The translations under genes were made by a program, and so were the position numbers. The notes under the pieces were generated by a model. It did not search any database. It was not told the DNA's origin and was given only the letters and a program-made list of their open reading frames with translations. Below are positions 13,791 through 25,687 of a stretch of 64,000 nucleotides of DNA, piece by piece. Within the stretch, counting starts at the first letter, position 1. Each line of letters opens with the position of its first letter. The stretch comes from Zingiber officinale (lineage: Eukaryota; Streptophyta; Magnoliopsida; Zingiberales; Zingiberaceae), in NCBI RefSeq assembly GCF_018446385.1, contig NC_055987.1:32120202-32184201 (forward strand), read 5' to 3'.

Positions 13791-15034
13791 AATAGAACAT
13801 ATTTGAAAATTAATTATGAAAAATACTAGCATACTAGTAATATTAGTAATGGACCCCTAGAAATTTTTTCAAATTTGTTTATCTATTTTTTGTATTTTTT
13901 TTCTATTTTTTTAATGTGATCAAAGGGGAAGAAATAGGTACAAGTTAAGGGAAGTTAGGATATTTTTTTGAATTTAGAATTTTTAATTATTTTGTAAGCA
14001 ATTTGTGATATACTTTAGTTATGTTATTGTAATTTCTTTCTGTTTAACCCTAACTTAAAATTGGATTGATGCATATCAAAAAGGGGGAGATTGTAAGTAC
14101 TCTAGGGTAGTTTTGATATGATCAACTAAGGTATTTTGATCCTTGTGTTTAAGTGTGTAAGAGCTTAGGAACACAAGAAGTCAAGCGGAAGATGCAGTTA
14201 GCGAGAAGGATGACACGGGAAAGGAGTTGATGGACTCGATGCATCCGAGGGACGAAATGCTGCGAAAGAGTACACCAGTGGATGAGAAGAACGTGCATGA
14301 CATTTGAGGGATGGGAAGCTGGGAAGAAAGGCTGCTCGAGGAAAAGGCCGGAGTTGAGTTCGGGTGAGCTCAATTATTGACGGCTGGAGCATCACCCAAG
14401 CGAGCAGAGCAAAAATGGTTAACAAGGGAAGCTAACCATTTTTGGATGAACAGTGTCGAAGGCACCTTCAAAAGGCTTGGAAGGTACCTTCCATGAATAG
14501 TACGAAGGCGCTTTCAAAAGGCTTGAAAGGCGCCCTCTATGAACAGTACGAAGACACATTTAAAAGGCTTGGAAGACGCCTTCAGTGAACAATACCAACC
14601 TAAAGTAACCGTTTATTGCTGTTGAGTTGTGGATAAAACTTTTTCCACTTAAAGGCACCTTGAATCCTTTTGAAGGCGCCTTCTACCCACAGATAGGATT
14701 TTCTAGGAGCTATAATAAGGCCCCTGGAGATAGGAAATATTCAACAACTTGAACAACAAGTATTGTACACTTTCCTAATCTTTCTTTTGAGCTGTCAACT
14801 TCTATAAGAGGCTTCTCCGCCTACAACAAAGGAGAATTCTAGTGGAGCTTTCTTCAACGCCTTGGATTAATAACCACCTAGGTTGTAACCAAGTAAATAG
14901 TATTATCCTTTTACTTTTCTTTATTTAGTTATTTAATTAAGTTATTATTATTACTTTGCTGGTCTAATCTAATCAAAGGAGCCAGAAAGGAGTTTTTGTT
15001 TTCAACAGGAAATTCACCCCCCTCTTGTCGGTCC
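13791..15034 (+). mobile_element. 3' end and LTR (plus strand) of a SIRE-like family (family X)
   Basis: A polypurine tract (AAAAAGGGGGAGA, 14078-14090) is followed directly by an LTR starting TGTAAGTACTC at 14092. The right end is near 15034, but its exact base is uncertain because another LTR-like piece follows. The LTR holds repeated GAAGGCGCCTTC-type palindromes, for instance GGAAGGTACCTTCC at 14479-14492 and GAAGGCGCCTTC at 14672-14683. Its 5' part matches the reverse complement of 18229-19155. Interior sequence before 14078 is non-coding. The element is a broken fossil. Confidence 0.65.
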
Positions 15035-17130
15035 TGTTGCACCAATAGAAACTTGGTCGATCAGTCGACCGAACAATAGGATCGATCGACCGAATGATCA
15101 TTACATTAAAGGTGTATTAAGTGTGAATCTCAACGAACAGGGAAGGTCACTATTCGATCGACCGAACAAGAGGATCAGTCGACCGAACCATTAAAGATCA
15201 ATTAATGCTCGAAGATCAGATCTTAGCAAAGAAGGAAGGGAGTGGGTTCAGTCAACTGAACCCAAGAATCGGTCGATCGAACGTTGACGATTCTTATAAA
15301 AGTGGTGCTCGAGGTTCGAGGTTAAGTATCGGTTCTGAGTTCATCTTTGTACAAAGCTGCTGTTCATGCGACAAGTCTACTACTCATCTCTAAACAAGCT
15401 GTTGCTCTATCCAAGAAGTACTGACCGAGCTTCATCCTACATCTAGTGTAGGTATATTTTTATTTAGCTTACTTTATTCTTTATTTCAAGTAAGATAGTA
15501 GGAGATGAAGCTCTGTCAACACTTCTTGATGGAGTAGCTTACTTGTGAAGATGAAGCGCGGAGTAAGAGCATGAACAACAGTTTTGCACAGAAGCTAAGT
15601 AGAAAATGGATGTTGGAAAAACTTGTTACGACTCAGATCTCGAGTACCCCTTATATGAGCCTTATTCGGTTGACTGATAAATCGTTCGATCGACTGATTA
15701 GTTTAGTTGACTATCCTCCTATTGGTCGACTGAACCCCTTACTTTTCTTCTTCACTGAGATTTAATATTTGCACATTTATGAGCATTTATTGTTCGATAG
15801 ACTGATCCCCTTGATTGGTTGATAGATCTGACCAATTTCCCTCTTCGCTGAGATTTACCAATAATTCGCCATTAATGCATTAACTGTTCGGTCGATCGAC
15901 CCTTGAGTTCGGTCGATTGATTAGCCTGGCTTTCATGTTTGCTTCTATGCAATCTCATCTCTGCCAAATCATCTATGTTTGGTCAATCGATCCATGGGTT
16001 CGGTTGACCGATCAGATCGGTTCCTACAAAATAGAGTTAAACAAATACTCCTGCAAAATAAAATTAGCACAGTAATTTATGATACATGAGTAGTAAAGTA
16101 AGATGTATGGGTAGTAATGGACAATAAACATGTCTTGATCTCAACTTGGAAACCTATCAATTTTTTCAATTGGATCAATGATCTAAGGTTGTTCCTTTTC
16201 GGAATACGACCTCATCGTCACTCTACTCTAGTTGCTTACCTTAACCTACCTACCAAATATTGGCCCTCCAGACCTGTTTTGACTTTACCATTTAGCATCA
16301 GATTGGCTCACCAGGGCTTCCTCTCAATACCAGGTCCTTCAGACCTATCGAGCTTCCCTGCTAAGTGTCAGGTCCTCCACAATCTACTAAAACTTACCTG
16401 GTTGAGTAAACATCCTGTACACTTAGTTAACTTGTCATATTAGAATAAGACTTAACTTGAACCTTTGATAACATTAAAACTTAGATTTAATTTTGGTGCA
16501 TCATGCACCAACACAAACTTGGTCCATGTGCCTGGAGGTCCGGGCGCCTGGAGGTGGTCTAGGCACCTAGGCAAGGAGGTGAAGAAACGAGTGACTAGCT
16601 AAGGTGGCCCACACTGGTTGGCCGACATACGTCGGGTTCAGGTGCCCGAACTGATTCGGGTGCCTAGAGATGGACGAAATTTTAGAGATTGAGTTTTGCC
16701 AAGGTGCAGCCAACATCGTCAACATTCCAGGTGCCTGGGGGTGGTCCGGGTGCCCGGAAAGAGCCTATAAAAAGGACTTTGACCAGAGTCTTCTGTACAT
16801 TAATTGCTCTGACTTTTGTTCTCACGTATTGCTTTAAGAAGCTCTCCACGACACCAAAAAGATGCTCCGACAACCAATACTCAAACTTTTACCCTACTTG
16901 TTGTCGGTAACATTTTTGTTTATTACATTGTATTTAAATTCTTGTAATCTTTTCGAGCTTATAGTGATTTTTCAACGAAAGCACTCAACGAGTGTGAGCC
17001 TTGGAGTAGGAGTTATCGAAGGCTTCGATCCAAGTAAATTGAACTTGTGTTAGCGCTTGCTTCTTTTTTGTCTCATTTTGTTTTTCCTTAGTTATATTTT
17101 TGTTGTGAACTCATTTTCAAAACAACAGAT
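15035..17130. mobile_element. Mosaic of copia-type LTR fragments
   Basis: The first part (15035 to about 15480) has TCGGTCGATCGA-type boxes, a TATA-like TTCTTATAAAAG at about 15294 and plus orientation. The part ending at 16513 (GCACCAACA) looks like a SIRE-type LTR on the minus strand and shares its GAGTGAC...GGAACAA motif order. From 16514 to about 17100 a plus-strand U3-R-U5 piece follows, with TATA box CTATAAAAAGGAC at about 16768. Its end, 'ggagtaggagttatcgaag', resembles the 46366 LTR. I could not find target duplications. No gene is visible. Confidence 0.5.
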
Positions 17131-18228
17131 TCTCCATCTTCATTGCTATTTTATTTAGATGTAGCTCCCCCTTCACCAATGCTCTCCTTTTAGTGACTCG
17201 CCATTAGTGCTAGTCCGACATATTCCTCCAGTTCAGATTCTGATGATTACTCATCTCATGTTGCCTTCAGATTCTTGTGCTTCGATTTGCTTGGCCCATT
17301 GTTTTTCTCCTTCCTTTTCAGCTTTGGACATTCATCCTCGATGTGCCCTTCTTCTTGGCAATTGTAATATTTGACTTTCCTCTTTCTCGAAAGAAACTTG
17401 TTGGCCTGCGGCTTATTAAATTTATTAGATTTTAAAATTTTTAAAAATTTTCTTACCATGAAAGCTGCTTCATCTTCGTCTAATGATGTGCCAAACTCTG
17501 ATTCATCTTTTCTAGCTTTCAGTACTAGATTCTGACTTAGCTCCTTTTCTTTCCTCATACATACACATCTAGATTCGTATAATTCTAAAGTTGAAAATAG
17601 TTCTTCTAAATTACTTACCTCTAAATTCTTTGATATATAGTAGGCATCTACTATTGATATCCACTTTTGAGTTCTAGGGAAGTTGTTGAAAGCATATCAG
17701 ATTGAGTCCCGATTCATTACCAGTTCTCCAAGGTTTGTCAGTCCGGTGATAAGCTCCTTGATCTTTCCGTGTAATTGAGCTACTGTTTCTCCTTCTTGCA
17801 TTCAGAGTTTTATCAATTGATTTATGAACAAGTCCTATCTTGCTAGCTTAACCTTCGATGCCCCTTCGTGTAGCTTTAGAATTTCTCCCAGAGTTCCTTA
17901 TAGGAGTCATAAACACCAATCTAGTTGACTTCTTACGATGACAGAACATTTAGCAGATGGAACTCTGCTTTATCGTTTGTCACAATGTTAGCTTGCTCTT
18001 TCTTACTCCAAAATTATTCTTCTTTTTTAGACACTTGATAATCTCTAGGTGTTGAAAACTATATTTAATTGTAAGTAATATGTCAAAATCAATTTTAAAA
18101 AATACCTCCATTTTTTCTTCTAGATGATGAAGTTCCCCTCGAACTTTGGCGGATGAATGTTCACTCTGACCATTTTTTTCTTTAGATATCGGTTAGTCCT
18201 TTTAAAGCTGTTGGGCTCTGATACCAAT
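17131..18228 (-). mobile_element. gag remnant and primer site of a family X element
   Basis: The minus strand shows a gag tail with a degraded zinc knuckle (about 17340-17300) in a Lys-rich context. UBN2-like gag sequence lies upstream of it, and a primer-binding site (GCTCTGATACCA on the plus strand, 18215-18226) sits next to the LTR at 18229. The rest of the element is missing on the left. The fossil is broken in many places. Confidence 0.6.
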
Positions 18229-19155
18229 TATAAGTCTAGGTGCGGCCGAATAGAAGGGTGAATAGCCCTAAAATCAGAGTTAGAATAATATCTTTTGCTT
18301 TTACTTTAGCAAGGATGCACAATTAATTAAGCACATATAATTAACATAAAAGCAATAATTAAAAGTAAGAATGCTAAAGAATTTACTTGGATACAACCTA
18401 CATGGTTGTTAATCCAAAGTAAATGAAAAAGCTCTAAAAATCTCCTTTATTGAAGGTGAAGAAACCTCTTATACTCTTTGATAGCTCAGAAATTAACTAG
18501 GAATTGATTACAATAGTTGTTAAATAATTCCTACCTCTAAGGGAATCCAGGGCACCTCCAAGAGGATAAACTTTTATCCTCTTCTCAATGGTAGCCTAAC
18601 GACTACTATCTAGTTGGAGACACCTTCAATGTTATTAGAGGCGCCTATGTGCCTCTGCTTGAGGCGCCTTTGATCTTGCTTGAGGTGCCTTCGACCTTTT
18701 CATCTGAGGCACCTTCGCGCCCTTGCTAGGCAGGTTCAACAGAGGCACCTGAGGCACCCTCAATCACAAGGGAGGCGCCTCGAGTCTTCAAGATCAATCT
18801 CCAAGTTGATCTTCTTTGATCTCGCTCGCTTGGGTGATGCTCCGACCATCTGGAATTGAGCTCATCCGAACTCAACTTTGGCCTTTACTGCGAGCAGACT
18901 TCCTCTTAGACTGCTTATCCCTCGAAAGTGTCATGCGCTTCCTTCTCGTCTACTGGTGTACTATTCTGTAACACTTTGTCCCTGGATGCACCAAGCCTGT
19001 TGACTCACTTCCCGTGTCATCCTTCTCCCTAGCTACGTCTTCCGCTCGACTTTTTGTATTCCTAAGCTCATGTACACTCAAACACAAGACATCAAAAATT
19101 ACAGGATCTAACTTAACTAAATTGACCATGTCAAAACTAACCTATGGTACTTACA
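18229..19155 (-). repeat. LTR of family X, minus strand
   Basis: Read on the minus strand it starts TGTAAGTACCATAGG and runs to the primer-binding site. Its first several hundred bases match the plus-strand LTR at 14092 (for example 'gagaaggatgacacggga'). It contains GAGGCGCCT-type boxes around 18630-18790. Confidence 0.7.
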
Positions 19156-19215
19156 GGGGTGTCAAGGTGATGGATTTCACATTTTATAGAATTTACTACA
19201 TTTCTACTATTTTCT

Positions 19216-22040
19216 TGTAATGACCACCCTTCTTATTACTACTACTACTCTCTAAGAGTGACCGTTACTTATCTACTAACTTAACTTAACCGGTTTATTA
19301 AAAATCTCTAGGAAAACCCTACCGAAAAATTTCGGCAGAGTCTCCCCTATACCGGTGACCATTTTCCATAATACAAGCATAATATACTCAGCCACATGCG
19401 GCTGGAAATATATTTCAATCAACCACGCAGTTTAATAAGAGATGAAAACTAACCACAACCACGCAGTTAAATAATTCAATCATACAGGTAATGAAAAACC
19501 GAAAACATAACTTCTTACTACATCCTTTTCTTATCAACTTAATAAGAAATCAAACTAATCACATTCTTAAACTAAATGAATTCCTTAGCTAAGTCCCAAG
19601 GACCTCCATAGTCCACACATCACACACTCCTCTTGCATCTCCTTGTCGCCTTCTTTCACTGTATCTTTTCTTTCCCTTTATCTGCAGTAGGAGGAAATGA
19701 AGTCTATAAGCATAAAGCTTAGTGAGCGCTATCTACTCACAAAAACTCGATATGCATGTATATAAATAAAAACATGTTAAAACTGAATGCTAACATATAA
19801 AACTACTCATGCTCATATATAGCAAAGGAATCATGCTAACTGAAATACTAAACATGTATAGCTAATCATGCTCATAAGAAAAAAACTATAAAAGAAGCAT
19901 ACTAAACATGTAAAACTACTAAACATGTAAAGTTACTAAACATGTAAAACTACTAAACATGTAAAGCTAAACATGCTGAATAATCTAGTAGCAAGGAAAC
20001 AATTGAAACTACTACTGCATGCTTCAAATAACAAGAAACTAACTTTCTAATTCTAGACAGATTTGAAGCTCGTTTCATTTGTTTCAAAAACTTATATTTT
20101 AATACTTCAAAATAATAATAAACTTCTTTTGGGCCCGGCATTGTACCAATTTACGCGCATCCTTAGTAAGAGTCGAGGTAGCTAATCCCGAAACTACTAA
20201 GGTACTTCTAGGCGATCTTGTGCCTAGGGGCGATCTAGGAGCCCACCCAATGGACCTTGTGTCCTGGACCTCGTGTCCGGTACATGCCATTAAAAAGTAA
20301 AATACTTTCTTTTTAACTATAACTTCTTTATACTTGCTCTTACTTGGCATTTAAGCAAACACCTTGTGTGCGCTTTTGATATTCAATCATCTGGAATTGA
20401 AATCAAGTCTAGACCTTAGTCTTTCTTGCTTATAGTTCTTAAAGACAGAAACTCATGCTTATGTAATAGCAAAGAAACTAATAATTGCATGCTCAAGATA
20501 TACTATCTGTAATTAAACAGAAACAAACTGCTTTCTGGAAATTAGAGGCTGTTCGTGCTTAATAACTAGCAATGAAAACTTCATTCTTGCTGGAATAACA
20601 AATAGGAAATCTCATGCTTACTGGAATAACTTCATACTTCAAAAGAAATCCGAAACTCGACACAAATTGTTCATGCTTGTTAAAATGCAAGGTACCCAAA
20701 ACTAAAATACTGATGTTAAGGACTATTCTTGCTCCTTAAGTGCAAAGACAAGAAAGCTGTAATGCTAAACTCATTCTAACTAAATAAAGATTGTTCTTGC
20801 CCTTAAAACAGCAACAAAAGATCTATTCAAATATACTAAGGTACCAAGTTGTGCATGCTCATTAAGGAAAACTACACTACTGTTCATGCTCAATTAATAG
20901 CAAGGAAGAAAAATCAAGAAAATCAACACTGCAAGCTAAAGGCCGGCTGCTCATTCTCATGCAGTAGCAAAGAAAGGAATTTAAAGATATCAATGTTGCA
21001 AACTAAAGGGTCGGCTGCTCATGTTCAACTAGTAGAAACCGAAACCACATGTTAAACCTAAACAACTTATTCATTTATCTCAGATTTCAACAAAACTAAA
21101 TCTGCACTTGTAAAGGCTGTTCATGTTCGGAATTTACAACAAGATTTCAAAACTGAACTTCCAAATCAAGGTTACTCAAGCCTAATGCATGGCACAAACC
21201 CAAATCCGTACCAATCCGATTTACACAGCAAGGTCACAAACCCGAATTGCACAGCAAGGTCACAATAGAAAATTCTAACTCTAACTTGAATTTCTAATTG
21301 CAAGGCATGAAGGAAATCCAAATCATATGCCTAAACTAAACAATTCATTCCTTTTCTTTGAGATCCCCGACAGTAAGCACAAAACCATAATCTTTACAGC
21401 ATGTTTTAAAATCGAGAAGATCAAGGTCCGAAAACTACTCCTACTGCAGGTGAGTAGCAACTCACTTTGGGTTCTTGGACTTACAACCGAAGATAAAGGG
21501 CTGCTAGGGTTCGGAGAAGTTGTTTCCTCAACGATCTCTTGGTATCTACTTGTTCTTTTCGACGAGGGGATCACGAAGGTGTGGAGATCTCGTCGGAAAA
21601 AGTCCTCGCCGGCCGCTGGAGACGAGCCCTAGATTCGGCTCTGTTTCCGCCCGAGAGAGCCGGCGCCGTCGCGAGAGAGGAGAGGAGAAGTTTAGGTTTT
21701 TCGAAAATCACTCAAGTCCTCTCTTTATAACCTAGGTAATTTGTTCTCTGCTAACCCTTAAATAAATTTCGTTTCCTATTTGATCAGAAAATGCCTGCTG
21801 AACAGTTGGCTAGCTGGATCCGGTTAAGGCTCGGTTCGAGTTCGAGGTCCACTGCTCGAATCTCGGCTTGGACATTATTTTTTTTTAAACTTCTTTCGTT
21901 TAGTAAAAATACCAAACGACCTTCAAAAATTACGTAAAAATACTCTAAAAATTTCTAAAAATCTCTAGAATATTTCTATAGCATTTATAAATATTTTTAA
22001 AGACATTTAGAACTCGAATAGGAAAAATTGGGTCGTTACA
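19216..22040. mobile_element. Solo LTR, 2.8 kb, with perfect target duplication
   Basis: It starts TGTAATGACC and ends GGTCGTTACA, so the tips form a 10-bp inverted repeat with one mismatch. It is flanked by TTTCT on both sides (19211-19215 and 22041-22045). It holds motifs AATTTCGGCAGAGTCTCCCC and CCACGCAG repeats shared with the solo LTR at 43489. Size and tips fit a long gypsy-type (Tekay/Del-like) LTR, which is an inference. No internal gag or pol is seen, which is what recombination between two LTRs leaves. A run of ATG-containing frames near 21330-21730 has no recognisable protein. Confidence 0.8.
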
Positions 22041-22045
22041 TTTCT

Positions 22046-22847
22046 ACTCTCGTCATCTGAATTAAGCATCAGAGGACCCTTGTCGGAACTAGATCGACAC
22101 CCTCTGACTTTGTGTTAACTTTGAGCAGGAACTCTTATACTCAGTATGGAGAAGGCGAGAAGTGATTTGCTATCAATGTTCAAGAAGCACTCGGCTAGGA
22201 GCTTCCAAATTTTATCATATCAGTGGTATTCAAGTTTGTTTAATAATATAATTGAGTCAAATCAAATCGAATAAAAAAAAATAAACTGCTGAAATGATTG
22301 TTCAAGTTTAACTTGATTTTTTTATGAGCTCGACCTTGGTTCATTTAGATGTTATCGAGCTCTTAATTTAAGTTTGTTTAATTGTTTAAAAACTTTATAG
22401 TTTTTAAACTTATTTGATTGTTTATTAAGTTTGATAATACAAGCTTATTTGTTCATTTTAATTTTTTAAAATTGATTTACTATGTTTATAAGAGTTTTAT
22501 TTATAGATATGATTCACCAACATTGTTTATGAATATTATTCATGAGTATTATTCATGAACAATTCATAATTTTGTTCATTAATATTAATAAATTGAATAT
22601 ATATACTAGTGTTCTTAGTCGGCTCAAGGTATTAGAGCTTATTTTCAATCATCAAACAGAAAATTTGAAGCTTGAATTTGATCTGGGCGAAACATCCAAA
22701 GATATTCAGCAAAGGGGGAATGGGATCGACTTGTTCGTCGCAAATTATGCCTGGTGGGTTGCCATGCTTATCATGTAAATCAGAAATGGTTGCTTTAGCA
22801 AAAACAAAACACGCACAAAAAAAAAAGGACAGTAAAATAACTACAAA
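22046..22847. other. AT-rich intergenic DNA with a dispersed repeat
   Basis: No gene is seen. Around 22370-22590 the sequence (for example ACAAGCTTATTTGTTCATTTT) resembles 25755-25990, so both belong to one dispersed AT-rich repeat family of unknown type. Confidence 0.5.
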
Positions 22848-23049
22848 TTACAAGAGCTGTAAAATTACCACTGCGTAATTGTAGCAGCAACCGAATTGAA
22901 TTGTTATCCGAACTTGACCGCGCATCCATTTCCTCGGCTCCGAATACGTTCGTTCTGAACAAAAATACCAGTTAACCTTATGAACAACACGAATTATTAT
23001 CAAAATGCAGGAATAAACGTAAGATGAAATGGTGATCCATACCTCTGAG

Positions 23050-23219
23050 CTCACCGTTCCGCCCTTTCTTCTAGAAGGCATAGATGCAATCCACGATCTG
23101 TTTCTGCTTGGCGGGGGCTGAAAACTCTGGCGTGGAGCCCGAGCCCCTCGAGAATATTGACCAGCTGACCGTGAACCTTCTCCATCTTCTGAAAATCCTT
23201 CTTCCTCTTCACCATCCAA
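23050..23219 (-). other. Possible exon fragment downstream of the eIF1A-like frame
   Basis: After the eIF1A stop the minus strand keeps an open frame rich in Gly, Glu, Ser and Arg (DGEEEEGFSEDGEGSRSAG, then SRRKGGTVSSE). It ends at GAGCTCAGAG followed by GTATGG, a plausible splice donor near 23043. It does not look like eIF1A and I do not recognise it. It may be a 3' untranslated exon or a captured piece of another gene. Confidence 0.3.
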
Positions 23220-23267
23220 GACCTTTTGATCTCTTCTGAATCATCATCTTTTGAAAATCCTACTACC

Positions 23268-23600
23268 TTAGATCTTGTCGATATCTTCATCCTCGAACTC
23301 GATGTAGTCATCGGCACCGCCCTCGTCCTCCTCGTCGAGCCCTCCGATGCCCTCGTTGAGGCGGATGTTCTCAGGGAGCTCACCGTAGGCCTTAAGGAGA
23401 CGGGCCTCGTCAGGCATATACTTGAAGATGATGTCCGCCTTGTCGTCCTGGTAGTCACGGAGGTCGATGAGAATGATGTCCCCGGCAGCGATCCAGACCT
23501 TCTTGTGCATCTTGCCGCGGATGTGGCAAAGGTGCTTCGATCCGTCGAGGGAGGCGACGCTGAAGTTGGAAGAGGCTAGGGTTCTTTTGGGCGTTGGCAT
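23268..23600 (-). pseudogene. eIF1A-like reading frame lacking the N-terminal part
   Basis: The frame encodes about 110 residues if it begins at the ATG at 23600; an in-frame ATG at 23702 would add 34 residues of unrelated sequence. From LDGSKHLCHIRGKMHKKVW to the C-terminal acidic tail IEFEDEDIDKI it follows plant translation initiation factor 1A almost residue for residue. This includes GDIILIDLRDYQDDKAD and KYMPDEARLLKAYGELPE. eIF1A binds the small ribosomal subunit with an OB fold and helps scan for the start codon. Plant eIF1A is about 145 residues. Here the basic N-terminal tail and the first OB-fold strand (about 45 residues) are replaced by unrelated sequence. The frame has no intron and no internal stop. 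A truncated retrocopy is most likely; an expressed short paralog cannot be excluded. Confidence 0.75.
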
Positions 23601-23702
23601 GCACGTGCTTTGCACGTGAGGGAGAGTTTTATACCACCTATGTGGTCCAGGGAGGGACCAAGAATTCCTGGTCCAAAAGATCCGCTCCCTTCCACGAGTC
23701 AC

Positions 23703-25060
23703 TGGCGGCTGTTATATTTTAAGGAATATTTTAAGATAATTGTCTTATACTTTTAATATTTATTTAATAAATATAGATTTATTATTTAAATATATATTAT
23801 ATATTTGAATAGTCTTAAACTCATTTACTTAATATTTATAATATAATTCATAGCATGAGAAAATTTATGATTAGATCACAACTTACGATTATATCTACAT
23901 ATATAATTATGAACATATTTAAATTTTTCTAGTTGTCAAATTGATGCATTTAGACATCATCAATTCTGTAAGATTAGTACGCGTTATACTCCTTGATTCG
24001 GTCAAATAGTTGTTTCTCACTAGCTAGAAACATTGGGATGTCGAGATTTAAATATGAAAACTAGTTATGGTAACTATTAGAGTGACTTACTGTAATATTT
24101 CATATGGTTTCTCTACATATATGGAGATGTTTGTGAAATTCTTACTGTAGTTCGAGTACAAGTTTCCTTCGACTTAAGGTATACAAGTCATCTTAGTCAT
24201 GGAGACTTATACTTTGACATCTTAAGTAAACATCTCTTGGAGGTGTGAACATGAGATGATTGGGTATAAGTCAAAGTGTCCGAAGGTGTTTGGATGGTCG
24301 ACAGAGGATTCAGTGCTAATTGTGAGGAGACGTATACCCTATGTCATTCCTTAGGATTATTACTTAAAATCTTTGGTCAAATCATCACACGTTAAGAGTA
24401 TAAGACTCTTGTATAGATGTACGAGTAATTTAAATATGTAGAACGATGAAGTATTACTTGAGCTCGGTGTGACATAGTCAGCCTAGTGGGGGCAGACACA
24501 TAGACCATGTCCTGAACCAAGTGGGTATAAGACGAGTGAAAGGAGCGAGACATGACTCACTGTAGCTACTGAAGGGTTCAGAATTAGTTCTGAGATTAAC
24601 TGTGATTTTCTGGTTAATTGGGGATCATGATGTATTATTAGGTATCATTCATGATCGTTCCATAATTAAGTAGTCAATTATGGACGACCAAGATAAATCG
24701 AGAACATATTCGGTCACACGCACTACGAGTCTTTAAAAGACGTAAAATAAGTTAGAGAATATGATTCTCAGATCAAGAGATAAATGTTTGGTTAAATCAT
24801 ACATAAGATAAATATGAAAATATTTGTCGGAACAGAAGTGCGGATGTGCCACATCTCTTATAAAAGAGTTGGACTCAATTTGGTTTAGTCATGAACCAAT
24901 TTGATTTAGTTGTGAACCAAACAAAGGGGTTAATGAGCTAATTTTTAGTTAAAGTATAATGGGTTGGATTTGAGCTTTCTAATCTAACACATTAAAGAAA
25001 ACTATACATTGATATGGTTAAGAGAGAATTAATACACAATTTATTATCTGCTTGATTAGG
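23703..25060. other. Non-coding stretch, LTR-like from about 23960
   Basis: No protein is recognised. The first 250 bp are plain AT-rich DNA. From about 23960 the sequence looks like LTR U3 DNA and includes a TATA-like CTTATAAAAGAG at 24857. It probably continues past the AuSINE to a TA-rich end near 25660. I found no matching ends or target duplication, so calling it a solo LTR is only a suggestion. Confidence 0.35.
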
Positions 25061-25074
25061 TTTTGGAAATCTAA

Positions 25075-25211
25075 GAAGGGGAGTCTTGGTGCAACGGTAA
25101 AGTTGTTGCTTTATGACTAAAAGGTCACGGGTTCAAATCGTGGAAACAACCTCTTGCAAAAAGCAGGTCCGCATAGCGGGAGGTTCGTGCACCGGGCTAC
25201 CCTTTTTTAGA
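25075..25211 (+). mobile_element. AuSINE (tRNA-derived SINE), internally shortened
   Basis: The head GTCTTGGTGCAACGGTAAAG (pol III A-box region) and GGTCACGGGTTCAAATCGTGG (B-box region, 25125-25145) are those of AuSINE. The tail GCATAGCGGGAGGTTCGTGC followed by CACCGGGCTACCC and a T run also matches. It is flanked by the 14-bp direct repeat TTTTGGAAATCTAA (25061-25074 and 25212-25225). Compared with the family, part of the middle, between the GCAGG box and the CGCATAGCGGG box, is missing. It is not a functional tRNA gene: there is no acceptor stem or cloverleaf end. Confidence 0.9.
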
Positions 25212-25225
25212 TTTTGGAAATCTAA

Positions 25226-25687
25226 ACCTAATACCTCTCTCTCCCTCTTCTTCTCTCTTGCCGCCGACCACAACAAGAGGGCCTCCTCTTATTGTCGTGA
25301 GTCACCCAAAGGAAGAAGATCTTCCTTTTGCTTCTTCTTCCTTTTCTTGATCATTCTCGTTCCCTCGTGGATAGTACCTTCCGAAGGTGAAGCTTGTTCT
25401 CTTGGAGTTGTCTTGAAGAGCTTAGTGTGGATACGAATAGAAACGAGGTTCGATAATGTCACAAATGGTTGATGCCTTTCTCGTTATAGGTCATCCGTAA
25501 GGTATACCTAGAATAATTGTTATTCGATTTCATTTTGTTTTATGTTCTTGTCTGCGTGATTATATCTTGTATGCGTGTGGTGTATGTGATGTAATAAATT
25601 AGTTTATTTATCGTTAAGTCTTCCACTGTGCATGTTTATGAAAGATGTTTTTAACACACACTGCATCCGACATATCTCAATAAGTTA
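25226..25687 (+). other. Non-coding continuation after the AuSINE
   Basis: This is CT-rich leader-like DNA followed by a T/G-rich stretch (ATGTAATAAATTAG at about 25590) ending in TTAACACACA near 25660. It probably belongs to the same LTR-like unit as 23960-25060. The 119-residue frame at 25113-25472 is not recognised. Confidence 0.3.

Noticed and set aside
21323-21735. Cluster of 60-100-residue frames on both strands
   Set aside because: They lie inside the solo LTR at 19216-22040 and match no family I recognise.
25083-25150. tRNA-like sequence with A and B boxes
   Set aside because: It lacks a tRNA acceptor stem and continues into AuSINE sequence bounded by a 14-bp target duplication, so it is a SINE.
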